From Cyathus striatus (Eukaryota > Basidiomycota > Agaricomycetes > Agaricales > Nidulariaceae), in the NCBI GenBank assembly GCA_025738555.1, contig JAOVFP010000019.1, positions 1,240,001 to 1,304,000 on the forward strand: a DNA stretch of 64,000 nt. Reading direction: 5' to 3'. Every line of letters starts with the position of its first letter. The first letter of the stretch is position 1. Positions 35,847 through 46,998 of this stretch are shown piece by piece. The translations under genes were made by a program, and so were the position numbers. The notes under the pieces were generated by a model that was given only the letters and a program-made list of their open reading frames with translations, was not told the origin of the DNA and made no database searches.

Positions 35847-36372
35847 TACAATAAAGAAAAGACTCAAAGATAATACTCTGGAATGTATTAGTACTTCTCC
35901 ATACCCAGAATAATGCTCCCAGTACTAAGCTAGACAATCACATAATTCCAGGGAAATACTTCAGACTAGAGAGCTCTTAGTGCTGGTCCTACCAGATACT
36001 GCAACTCATAGCTATCACACAGTCTCTCAAATAACCTGGAACATCCATACAGTCTCTCCTGTGTAACACTGCAGCCATATAGGAAACTGCATGCCCCCAG
36101 GACTTTGAAACATGCATCACACACTACCTGTGGCACATTGGGAAGTGCCATCAGATGCACCAGTACCATTAACTCTGAGATCCATTGTAACTGAGTACCT
36201 GCCAGGATTCTGAGTACTTATCTGATATCTGAATTCTGATTCAAAGAACATACTGTACTGAATTGAAAGCAATTGCATTTACTGCTATTTAAAATACATT
36301 GCTTATTTATCCTACTGGAAACTCTTGCACCCTCAAACTAAATATAAATCTAACTAAAAACTTTATGTTCCT
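35847..36372. other. Stretch with no recognised gene
   Basis: A minus-strand open frame (35966-36169, Cys-rich: LYGCSVTQERLYGCSRLFER) has no motif that I can name. The frame holds a duplicated LYGCS block that reflects a short DNA repeat. Nothing else is supported. Confidence 0.35.
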
Positions 36373-37553
36373 TGTTGGTAGTGTTAATACTATGTAAATA
36401 AACATTATCTAAAAGTTAGTCTTATCAGTATTCAAAGTCAAGATATTCAATTTCAGATACAACTCAAAACTATTAATTCAGTATGTAAAATCTCAGTGTC
36501 AAATGTCTTGTAATAAATCTGAATCTCATCTGTATCTTGTCTGAACAACTCTATCTGTGGGAGGGAAGAATGCCTGGCAGTTCTTGCCTTATCTCATCCC
36601 TTTTCTCCTACTATATACAATTTCTAGCTACTTTATTTACAAATTGCATAGTAATAAAATCCTATTTGATTTCTGGTATTTACCCAGTCTGTGTGTAAGG
36701 TAGTGCTTCATCAGTGCTCAGGTGACAGTCAGCCAATCATACACATAGCTCAGCACACCCCCTCTCTGCAATGCATGCTTGTTTGAGTGTCCCATTGGTT
36801 ACCTTCCTAATCAGGTAATCAATTTCATTTACATCAGCCTCTTGGATCAGTTTATGTTGAAGGCTCTAATAAAATTGGATGATGGTGTATATTGTGGGGG
36901 TAAACACACAAGGTAAATGATGTAATGTACAAATTTAAATACAAAATATGTAGTACATAAAAGGCATAGTTAGGTGGCATAGAATAAAATGGAAAACATA
37001 CATGAAACATATAGTGCCATGAGTGGGGATCATTGAGACATTTGAATATGGATGTCTCTGATATTCCAACAGTTTACTGCTTCTGTGTGAACTCCTGACC
37101 ATTAAGGTACTCACTTTCACTCTGTTCTTTCTTCCTTTCCCCCCTTCTCATGCTCTCCTCCTCTCAATCTTTGTACAAGTGCCATGTCATGTCTTGTGTC
37201 TCAGGGTCTCAGGGATTTAGTAAGTCTGTGTTCTGTCTATTTCCACCCTTTGTATCCCATGCTAACTTATCAATAGTCTACATTGGCTGTTCTGGGTTTC
37301 TGGTATGTGTTATACTGAATGCAATGTGTTTTTGTATTTTATTGGTTTAAGAGTTTTAAAACCAGTACTAACATGGAGTTGTGTTTTTTAATAGGTATAT
37401 ATGTTTAATACCTTAGTAATTTATGGGAGGCAGTGCATGAACTCAGCCCCTCCCCACTGTTTCCTCACACAACACATTCAGTACTGGAGTCTTGAAATTG
37501 AGACTTGAAGAATTTTAAAATAAGGTACATTGTATTCTTATACAGGCATATCA
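36373..37553 (-). mobile_element. Solo LTR, RE2-related family, reverse orientation
   Basis: Read on the minus strand it starts TGATATGCCTGTATAAGAAT at 37553. It carries the same block as the solo LTR at 17864: GAACTCAGCCCCTCCC on the plus strand and, further in, the TGCCTGGCAGTTCTTGCC palindrome-like piece. It ends near TGTTGGTAGTG (36373). No target duplication was found, so the right border is firmer than the left. Confidence 0.55.
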
Positions 37554-37917
37554 ATGCAGGTGCAAAAATTTCAGGCATTGTTTGGTGTAGACATTTTTAT
37601 GGAAAGCCAGACAACTATGCTCAGCTATGTCAAAGTATTTGAGCTCCAACCTTCAGTTCTATGGCTTGCCACTTATATTCAGTTCAACTTCTCAGTTCTT
37701 CATTCATGTACTGAATGCTAAATACTAACCCTTAATTCAAATATCCAGATCATAGATACATTATCTGATCTATAAACTTATATTGTAAACTGTATATAAA
37801 ATTTTAGCTGGTTGGCTATGATACAAATTGCAATTTATAGTATATGTGGGCTGATGGTATGTAAATCCAATAGAACAGATGTGAATGCATACAGTCACAT
37901 GACCTGTTCAAGCAGTA
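37554..37917. other. Repeat remnants, no gene
   Basis: Holds another ATGGAAAGCCAGACAACTAT end (37599 on), the terminus type of element 5110-6850, facing right. The rest is AT-rich and unassigned. Confidence 0.4.
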
Positions 37918-38559
37918 AAATTCACAACAAAGCAGGGGGCTTCACAGGATATCAGGGAGCAATACAGGGTGGAATACTATCTATTATACTCATTCATATT
38001 TGCATAGTATAACTCCATGTCAGTATTATATTTACACTTGTGCTCAATGTCCTTTAACTCGGGCACATAGAAAATTCCGGGCACACACAAAAGTGAGTGT
38101 GATTGAGCGTGTCATGCTCAAGGTATTTATTTTAGTTCTAAATGGCCCATTTGTGAGTCAAAAAGAGTGTAAATCAAATGTACATACTAGTGTTGTATGT
38201 CTGTGTCATATTGTGAATGTGAGTGATGTTTCTAATCAAGATATGAGGTCAAATCTTGAAGAATAATATTTATATTTCATGCTCAAACATGTGCATGCAC
38301 GCTCATGTTCACACTCAAGGTGTGAGCATGGATTGAGTGTGCACGCACGCATCACACTCAAGATTTTACTTCACACTCAGGGTCAACATCTCACACACAG
38401 GGTCCATACATTCACGCACAGGGTCTAAGTTTTCACACTCAAGGTCATCAACTCATGCTCAAGGTCTGTCAACTCATGCTCAAAGTCTTTACTTCATGCT
38501 CACAAAAAAATTATATGTTACATTTATATTTTGACTTCACTTACATGTGAGAGGAAAAG

Positions 38560-39400
38560 TAAGTTGCAAGTGTAATATTTGTGAGCATGAATAGGAATAC
38601 CAATCACACTCAGACATTGAGCGTGAGTGTAATACTTGTGAGGGTGAATAGGAATACCAATTATACTCATGCTCAAGTTGAATGCAAGTGTAATATTTGT
38701 GAGCATGAGTAAGAATACCAATCACGCTCATGCTCAGGTTGGGGGATATTGGGCGTGAGTGTAATACTTGTGAGCATGAATAGGAATACCAATTATACTC
38801 ATGCTCAAGTTGAATGCAAGTGTAATATTTGTGAGTGTGAGTAAGAATACCAATCACTCATGCTCAATATCCTTGTGAATAGGAATACCATACTCATGCT
38901 CAAGTTGAATGCAAGTGTAATATTTGTGAGTGTGAGTAAGAATACCAATCATGCTCACACTCAAGTTAAAGGATATTGAGCATGAGTGTAATACTTGTGA
39001 GCATGAATAGGAATACCAATTATACTCATGCTCAAGTTGAATGCAAGTGTAATATTTGTGAGTGTGAGTAAGGATACCAATCACGCTCATGCTCAAGTTA
39101 AAGGACATTGAGTGTGAGTGTAATACTTGTGAGTATGAATAGGAATACCACACTCACACTCAAGTTAAAGGACATTGAGTGTGAGTGTAATACTTGTGAG
39201 CATGAATAGGAATACCAATTATACTCATGCTCAAGTTAAAGGGCATTGAGCGTGAGTGTAATATTTGTGAGCATGAACAGGAATACCAATCATGCTCATG
39301 CTCAAGTGAAATATAAGTGTAATATTTGTGAGCATGAGTAAAAATGCCAATCACACTCACACTCAAGTTAAAGGACATTGAGTGCAAGTCTAAATAAGTA
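38560..39400. repeat. ~75-bp minisatellite of copy B
   Basis: About ten imperfect units with the core TTGTGAGCATGAATAGGAAT then ACCAAT, CTCATGCTCAAGTT and GGACATTGAGTGTGAGTGTA. At the repeated GAGCATGAG/GAGTGTGAG sites nearly every instance is TG or CA, the two decay products of CG. The same array is in copies C and D. Confidence 0.85.
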
Positions 39401-40099
39401 TTATAAATATGATAGAATACCTATCATGCTCATGCTCAAATCAAAGGGCATTGAGTATGAGTGTAAATATAATACTGACATGCAGTTATACTATGCAAAT
39501 ATGTGTGATAGGTAGTAGTCTATCCTGTATTGTTCCCTGCTTCATTGTGAATTTCCCTGCTTTGTTATTAAGCCCCCTTCCTTGTTCTGAAGTTCCCTAC
39601 TTCGCTGTAAAGCCCCATTCTTTGTTTTGAATTTCCCATGGTCTCTGCTTCACTGTGAATCCCCCTGCCTTGTTCTTAATTTTCCTGCTTCATTGTAAAT
39701 CTTCCTGTAATTTTCTGAGCCCCTTGTTTCATTATAAACTTCCCCTGTTTCTACTGTTCAATATATACCATTCTCTAGCTCTATAAATTTTTAACTGTTA
39801 GTCTGAATTACTGCTACACTCTCTGAGTCATTTTTTCAACTTGCAGATCATATGTACACTCTCTGAATCATTTATATACACTCTAAGTCATATCTAAACA
39901 CTCTGGATCATTGGTATACATTTTAAATCAATATACACTCATAAAGAAGACAATAACAATGAAATATATATAAAACCCACTGGTGTTCTTCAATTATTAC
40001 ATTACAGTGCTTAGTATATACCAAATTGTATTAAAAACATGCTTTACTATGCCAATTATTCAGTATGTAGTTGATATAAGACAGCCAGTTGGCTCATGC

Positions 40100-41474
40100 T
40101 GTCGTTCAAGGTAATAGATACCTTAGGTGTTCGGCAGGAAGTGACTTTATTCGTACCTAGCACCTGGGGGTCGAGGGATACTGATCGTATGTATTCCTGC
40201 AAACTCCTATGATATGGGATGTACAGTAAAGACTGTAAATGGGCAATGAACTGTGGGGCTTTGCTAGGTTTGCTTAGAACTTGGCCCGTGACTGGTGTGG
40301 TACAGCGAAGGCTGTAAATAAGAGATGAACTGTGGGAGTTTCTAGAGTATATGGCTAAAGCTGTATATGGTAACAACAACTGCTAGAAACACTAGGAAAG
40401 CTTGTATGTACAGCGAAGGCTGTATATAAAGATTGGTGCTGTGGTGAAGGTCGAAACAAAGTTGAGGGCCTTGGTTGTTTCTGACTGTAGCTTGGTGGCT
40501 GCAGCGCATAAACTAATATGTGCTGTTACTGAATAGATATGATAAAAAGTGACATTGAGATTTGATACATTGAGTTGAGCTGCATTACGTTGAGTTGAGT
40601 TGAGTTACTTTGATATTACTGTGAATTTATTTATATGGTGAGTTGTGCTGCGTCGTTTACGTTAATAATAGAACTGAAGAAAAGCACAATAGATTCTGTA
40701 TCTAATGTGTAAGAATAACTACTGGGGATGGACTGGTGAGTAAGATCCTAGCTAGTGACAGGCTATTTGGTAATGGATAAAACTACTGTCTAAGGCTCAA
40801 TTCCTCTCTCCTTTTATGCTCTTTTCCTCCTACTGCTGACTAATCCTATCCAAAACCAATCCTGCATTGTCCTTCAAATTTGGTAATGGTGGATCCATTG
40901 TCTTGAGGTGGAGGCTGCACAGAACAATGGTGTTCAAGGAGATGAGTCAGGTCTTGAACAATGGTGACAGAAATAGTATCACATTGTTCTGGTGATGAAC
41001 AATGGAATTCTATTTATAGATCCCAGCAAACAATGGGCATGAAGACAATGGGTGAATAGGAGGACATTGTTCTGCACAATGGGTGCAAAAGAACAATGGA
41101 GTCCTATTATTAGAAACAATGGCATAACCTTGGTAAGCGAATGCATAGGCATTGTTCTGAACAATGGGTGTGAGGAACAATGGGGTTCTATTATTAGAAA
41201 CAATGGCATGTCCTTGGTAATTGAATGCATAGGCATTGTTCTTGAACAATGGGTGTGAAGAACAATGGTGTCCTATTTTTAACGGTATCGATTATTGGTC
41301 ACCAAGAAGTTGGGTATTGGCTTGTGTTTTCCATATGTTTGTTTCTTGAGAAGCAGTGCCTCATGAGAATTATTTGGTAGTGTATTTGGAAAGATCCGGA
41401 TGATGTGGATTCCGGACATCGGGCCATATAGCCATATGTGTGTGTTTATGACTAATCAAGTTTCACCCACGACA
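40100..41474 (+). mobile_element. LTR-like insertion (solo LTR) in copy B
   Basis: It starts TGTCGTTCAAGG and ends CACCCACGACA, flanked by ATGC (40096-40099) and ACGC (41475-41478), a 4-bp duplication with a CpG-type change. The intact neighbour sequence is seen in copy 50467-53240. A TATATAAAG at about 40423 may be its promoter, preceded by three to four ~80-bp repeats with ACAGCGAAGGCTGTA. A second repeat zone (40980-41280) has GAACAATGG motifs in both orientations. It has no coding region. Confidence 0.6.
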
Positions 41475-41893
41475 ACGCTCATATAAGGATTATTCATGCT
41501 CACATCACACACAGGGTCGAATTTTCACACTCAATAGGTGAGTGTGCACACTCAACTCATGCTCACTTTTGTGCATGCCCGGAATTTTCTTGCTGCCCCT
41601 TTAACTTGAGTGTGAGTGTGATTGGTATTCCTATTCATGCTCACAAATCACACTCATTCATATTTGCATAGTATAACTGCATGTCAGTATTATATTTACA
41701 CTCACACTCAATATCCTTTAACTTGAGCATGAGCATGATAGGTATTCTATCACATTTGCAATACTTATTTACACTTGCACTCAATGTTCTTTAACTTGAG
41801 CATGAGTGTGATTGGTATTCTTATTCACACTCACAATTATGTCCTATAATATGAGAGTAAGTGTCAATATAGATATTTTATAAACATGCTCAC

Positions 41894-43062
41894 TGTTATA
41901 TCTATGTCTGGCTACATCGTGCTGACATTACTGAAGGTTCCCACATGACCTTCCAAATACCCAGTCCATTCCCAGAACATACCCACTATGGGTTTATATA
42001 AATCTTCCAATGTTTCTGCCTGGGTCCTAACCCAGAACCCATTGGGTTTTCCTTCAGGAATCTCAGATATGTACTTTCTCCTATAACAGCCTCACCACAT
42101 CATCATAACATTACTCCTTCCTTCCATTCTTACTTGTATGTTTCATTATGGCCTTTGTAGTTTAGTTTATGCCACCATCTTTTATCTTCATTCTGAACAT
42201 GTCATTTGCACCCCTACTCTGCTTTTCCCAGTCCTTATTCCTTTTACTTACTCTTAGCATTCTGTCTCCAGATTCATACCTACTGCTTCCTAGTACATAT
42301 ATATAGTCTTCCAGATGTACCAGTAGTCTTCAGTATTTGTATCATCTCTGTACACTTCTTCCTACACCTAAGTCTGAAACCTGCTCCAGGTTTTCCTTTG
42401 GGTTTCTCTCCCACTGCCTAGTGTAGTGGCGAAGCCTCTTCTCATACCCTGGAATGTTTTTTTTTTTTTTAAAAAAAAAAAATCCTGTATTTTATGTCGG
42501 TGATGGTAAACCATATATTGTGACAGTGTAGTGTCTACCTAATAATGAGGTATTTTTCTAAGTATCATATGAAGTAAGTAGAAGTTTGGTTGAATGCAAA
42601 TGCAGCTGTAAAGTGTAATTCTCGGGATGCCCCACCTGGGGTAGGACACCAGGAGATGTGTGGCTGGAGGCATCATGGTTAGTGAGCATGCACCATATTT
42701 TAGGTGTGAGTGGCTATGTGCCAAATCGTTGGAACGATGGTATATGTCGCATAACTAGGCGTGGTACTCAAAGTAATGGTAATCATATGAAATTTCAACT
42801 GAAATTGAAGTGTTCCTTGGTCCTCCCCTTCATCTTACTCTGGAATGTTTCTTATCATTGGTTATCATTCATTGTGAAATAAGAACCATCCCTGGAAGAT
42901 ATCCAGGCAGCACAGCACATAAGCTGAAGCCACAGTTCACTTCCACACTCCTGCTTTAATGTTTCTGCACCCATACTCACTTCAGGTTTTCATTGTAGTT
43001 CTCCTGTGCCTTCCAAGCACCTTTGCATCTGTTTTCTAGTAGGAATAAACTGGTACATAACA
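41894..43062 (+). mobile_element. Solo LTR of the RE1 family, interrupted
   Basis: It starts TGTTATATCTATGTCTGG and ends TGGTACATAACA, flanked by CTCAC on both sides (41889-41893, 43063-43067). Nearly all CG sites of the RE1 LTR are TG or CA here. A 377-bp insert (42460-42836) accounts for its extra length. Confidence 0.85.
42460..42836 (-). mobile_element. Retroposed sequence with A/T tail and 14-bp duplication
   Basis: The left border is a T run (42457-42470) followed by 12 A. The target stretch is present on both sides as ACCCTGGAATGTTT (42446-42459) and ACTCTGGAATGTTT (42837-42850). The pattern fits target-primed reverse transcription of a short RNA (SINE or processed transcript) read on the minus strand. 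I see no clear tRNA promoter boxes. Several CG sites remain, so it is younger than its host LTR. Confidence 0.5.
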
Positions 43063-43746
43063 CTCACACATATTTAGTATTTACTGACTTGAGTTTGGGT
43101 ATGTATTATATTACTATTTTCATGCCCACATGTACATCTTAAGGTCATGACTCACTTGAGCATGAGCATGATCAGTATTATTATTTGTGCTCACAGTTAT
43201 ATATATATATTAAGAGTGAACATGAATATAAGTATTATAGTAATGCTCACTATTAATTAAGATAGATTTGGGCATGTGCATAAAGTGAAGACATATTTAC
43301 ACTCATATATAAGTATCAATATTCATTCATACATTGAAGTGTGGCCATATCTATGTACTTATCAGTACTTACTTTTCCTCCCACATGTAAGTGAAGCCAA
43401 AATACAAATGTAACATATAATTTTTTAGTGAGTGTGAAGTAAAGACTTTGAGCATGAAAACTCGGACCCTGTGTGTGGATGTATGGACCCTGTGTGTGAG
43501 ATGTCAACCCTGGGTGTGGATTCTTGACCCTGTGCATGAGATAACATCTTGACCATGATATGAGTGTGTATGCTGTTTGAGTGTGAAATATAAATATTAT
43601 TCTTCTAGATTTGACTTCATATCTTAATTAAAAACCTCACTCACAGTCACAAAAAGACACAGTCATACAAAACTAGTATGTACATTTGATTTACACTCTG
43701 TTTGGCTCACAAATGGACCATTTAGAACTAATATAAATACCCTGAG

Positions 43747-44397
43747 TGTCATATCCTGTATCACCTACCTCCAGACTCCTATGCCTTACTCCACCTTTTC
43801 CTTTGTTTACTCCAAACCTTGCTTATGCTCTTAATGTTACTTATTGATTACTGTACATAGATTACTCTTGTTTCCTTTCCTTCCATTCTACTGAGCTATC
43901 CCCTCAGTATTGTAGTATACATCTCGTAGTGAGTCACTTATCATTCTTAAATGCACCACTATCTGTTTTACTTTACACCGCCATATGCACTCACTTCTCC
44001 GATGTGTTTTATTTTGTTTAATTAGTTATAGTCTTCATTCTATGTACACCTACCCTGACTGTACTTCTCCGCTGGCCTTTACTTACTCTGAGTCTCTAGT
44101 ATTTAAGTAGTACTCGATTTGTACTTAGACTTTAGTTTCATATTGAACCACATCCTCACCCTTCAGTCTGACTTGAGTTACATCTCTTGTCCCCTCATCT
44201 CTCGTCTTCTCCGAAGGGCTTGCCCTTACTCCGAAATCTAGGACCAGGAATCCCAGGGGTGCAGCACATAAGCTGAAGTCAAAGTCCTACCCCCTGAGTT
44301 CTCGTTCTCTGCTTTCATCTCATACTCACCCCTTGCTTCTCTGCAGTCACCCTCTCATACTCCACCGCCAAGTCAGGCTAGGGGCACAGTCGTGACA
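43747..44397 (+). mobile_element. Solo LTR of a further gypsy-like family
   Basis: It starts TGTCATATCCTGTATCACC and ends GGGCACAGTCGTGACA, flanked by CTGAG (43742-43746) and TTGAG (44398-44402). It shares GCAGCACATAAGCTGAAGTC (44261-44280) with the RE1 LTR (25560-25579), at a similar distance from the 3' end, but little else. No coding region is present. Confidence 0.65.
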
Positions 44398-44478
44398 TTG
44401 AGTGTGAAAATTTGGCCTTGAGCATGGCACACTCAATCATGCACACTTTTGTGTGTGCACAGAATTTTCTATGTGCCC

Positions 44479-45078
44479 ATAAAATTCTGCTAATTCCCTT
44501 CAATTCCCTTGGCATCCACTAAGGGTTGTATGTACATACATATATGTATGGCTACATTAATTTCTTAAGTGCATACCACTTGCTTCCAACCTGGTTCCCC
44601 TCTTTCACCCATATCCATTGGTATGACTCTCTTCCCATCTTCTCCTTCTTCAAAGCTACTGTACAGTTTTCATGGTGTCACTCATGGAAAATGACAATGA
44701 TCTGAGTCTGGTGAGGCTCAAGTGGTGAGAGGAAAGGGTGGAACAAGGTTGGAATGATGCATGGGCTTGGGTTGGTTAAAAACTTGCAAATTTTTGGTGA
44801 GTTCCTCTCATTCTCTCCAGGGTTTCTATTGATACTATAGATAAATACTTATCATTTACAATCCCCCTATTATTCTGCACCATCTCAACCACTGCAACAG
44901 CACATGGGCTTGGGTGATGTTAAAACTGATGAGATTTTGGTGAGTCCCCCTCATTCTCTCTGGAATTTTTATTGAAGCCAGACAAGTACTCTTAATAATT
45001 GTTTACAGTCCTCCTATGATACTGCACAATCTCAATCACTCATCTCTTCAAACAATTTCTGCTCACCAGACTCACATC
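44479..45078. other. Stretch with a local duplication, no gene
   Basis: Two related ~80-bp pieces (from about 44758 and 44905) share CATGGGCTTGGGT, TTTTGGTGAGT and CCTCATTCTCTC. No coding signal is visible. Confidence 0.5.
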
Positions 45079-45089
45079 CTGAACAGTGA

Positions 45090-46457
45090 CAGTAATTTAC
45101 ACTCCCCCAAGAGGTCTGTACGGATCTGTACGGAATCCGCACGGAATCCGAAAATTCCGTACGGATCCGTACAGACCCGTACAGACCTGTATAGATACCA
45201 TACAGAATTTATATAGTAGCTATTATTATCATTAGAGGTGATTATTCTATATGGGTTCCATACATATTCTGCATGGATTCTGTGTGGATTTATGCATTGC
45301 TGCCTTGTCACACATGTCAAGTGTAACCCTAGGTGAAAAGTGTCACACTATACAAAATCCATGATACACTCAATATATAGTATCATTCTCAATGCATAGT
45401 ATCACACTTAATGCATAGTGTTATGTTTAATGTATAGTGTCACACTTAATGCATACTGTCACGCTTAATGCATACTGTCACACTCAATGCTTAGTGTCAT
45501 GTTTAATGTATAGTGTTACACTTAATGCATACTGTCACGCTTAATGCATACTGTCACACTCAATGCTTAGTGTCACACTTAATGCATAGTGTCATGTTTA
45601 ATGTATAGTGTCACACTCAACACTTAGTGTCACGCTTAGTCACACTCAACGCTTAGTGTCACACTCAATGTTTAGTGTCACACTCAACACCTAGTGTCAC
45701 ACTCAACGCTTAGTGTCACACTTAATGCATAGTGTCACGCTTAGTCACACTCAACACCTAGTGTCACACTCAACGCTTAGTGTCACACTCAACGCTCAGT
45801 GTCACACTCAATGCTTAGTGTCACATTTAATGTATAGTGTCACACTCAACACCTAGTATCACACTCAACACCTAGTGTCACGCTTATAGTGTCACATTTA
45901 ATGTATAGTGTCACACTCAACACCTGGTATCACCCTCAACACCTAGTGTCACACTCAACACCTGGTATCACCCTCAACACCTAGTGTCACACTCAACACC
46001 TGGTATCACCCTCAACACCTAGTGTCACGCTTATAGTGTCACATTTAACATATAGTGTCACACTCAACACCTGGTATCACCCTCAACACCTAGTGTCACG
46101 CTTATAGTGTCACATTTAACGTATAGTGTCACACTCAACACCTAGTATCACACTCAACACCTAGTGTCATGCTTAATGCAGAGTGTCACATGCAAGGAAA
46201 TAAGTATAATAAAATTCTGTACAGATTCTGTACAGAATCTGTACAGAATTTTCAGGTCTGTAATGCGGAATTCCGAGGAATTCTGCGTAATCCGTACGGA
46301 ATTTTCGGAATCTGTGCGGAATCTGTACAGACCCAAAAAAACCTCTGCCAAAATGAAAAAAATCTGTGCAGATTCCGCACGGATTCCGAAAATTCCGTAC
46401 GGATTCCGCACGGATTCCGCGCGGATCCGTACAGAACACATGGCTAAGTGTAAAGAG
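45090..46457 (+). mobile_element. Minisatellite-bearing TIR element (family 2)
   Basis: It starts CAGTAATTTACACTCCCCCA and ends GGCTAAGTGTAAAGAG. Flanks CTGAACAGTGA (45079-45089) and CTCAACAGTGA (46458-46468) form an 11-bp duplication with one mismatch. Both ends carry TCTGTACGGATC-like repeats. The centre (45340-46190) is an expanded ~19-20 bp array with core GTGTCACACTCAACACCTA. It is the same family as 306-1135 in opposite orientation, and has no coding capacity. Confidence 0.8.
45340..46190. repeat. GTGTCACACTCAACACCTA minisatellite
   Basis: More than 35 units of about 19-21 bp. Higher-order repeats occur near 45900-46160, where a block with CCTGGTATCACCCTCAACAC returns several times. 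Confidence 0.85.
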
Positions 46458-46824
46458 CTCAACAGTGAGCAACACATCAGTGCACCAACTCTTGAGCTGT
46501 TTTCTATGTTAAATAGCTAGGTATATCATTTTACTGTTGTTATTATTACTATGAGTAAAGCTTGAATATTAGTACAGTGCCTTCAGTCACTTCTCATCAT
46601 CTGACTTGGCAGGAGTACATCATTTCCACTGTAATTTGAACTACATTTCAACAACATATTATTTCAACTTGGAAACACATTTTTTGGCATTAGATAGACT
46701 AGTTCTTCTACTACAGTGCTTCCCAAGTCAATCAGACAATTTTTTTTTTCGGACCACTGAAAAAATGTAACAGACCCTATTATGTAATATAATTATACCA
46801 TATATGGAAATTATTACATAATAT

Positions 46825-46998
46825 TTATTGGCAAGCAATGATATTGTGGTCCCTCCATGCACTTTGAGGGATATGATGATGAGATGTATACTCTTTCACA
46901 GCATAAACAGCTTGTTTAATGTTTAGACCCATTCTATAAATGTTTTAAGAAAGGCTGAAGGTTCATAATATAAAACATACTTGTAAGCACTCATGAAT
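46825..46998 (-). pseudogene. DDE transposase, C-terminal end (split by RE2)
   Basis: Two minus-strand exons, 46981-46998 and 46825-46933, are separated by a 47-nt intron (GTATGT..TTATAG). The product reads MSAYK then MGLNIKQAVYAVKEYTSHHH and stops at TAA 46825-46827. This is the direct continuation of HHCWRY at 63087-63202 on the far side of RE2. Families of this type, as I recall them, end CWRYMDAYRKGL..KQAAFAVKKY. The split was caused by insertion of RE2, so the gene cannot make the full protein. Confidence 0.75.

Larger units (their letters stand above)
38061..41598 (+). mobile_element. Mutator-like TIR element, copy B
   Basis: The ends GGGCACATAGAAAATTCCGG and the inverted CCGGAATTTTCTTGCTGCCC are flanked by CTTTAACTC (38052-38060) and CTTTAACTT (41599-41607). 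This is a 9-bp duplication with one C/T change at what would have been a CpG. It lies inside copy D, a member of its own family. The interior to 40095 closely matches 50467-52200. An LTR-like insert follows at 40100-41474. No transposase is visible. Confidence 0.85.
37918..44478 (-). mobile_element. Mutator-like TIR element, copy D, truncated and heavily nested
   Basis: On the minus strand it starts at 44478 with GGGCACATAGAAAATTCTGT and follows the order of copy 50467-53240: AATCTTGAAGAATAATATTT-like, CAACATCTCA, AATACTGACATGCAGTTATA, then GGGAGCAATACAGG. It stops at about 37918, so its far end is missing. Inserted in it are copy B (38061-41598), a solo LTR of the RE1 family (41894-43062) and another LTR (43747-44397). 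These insertions make it the oldest layer here. Confidence 0.6.

Noticed and set aside
38537..39387. Minus-strand open frames with repeated peptides such as EHEYNWYSYSCSQVLHS
   Set aside because: They are translations of the ~75-bp minisatellite. The unit length allows open frames by chance, and the same array in other copies is broken.
45340..46190. CRISPR-like array
   Set aside because: Units are contiguous with no unique spacers, lie inside a TIR element and are in a eukaryotic genome.
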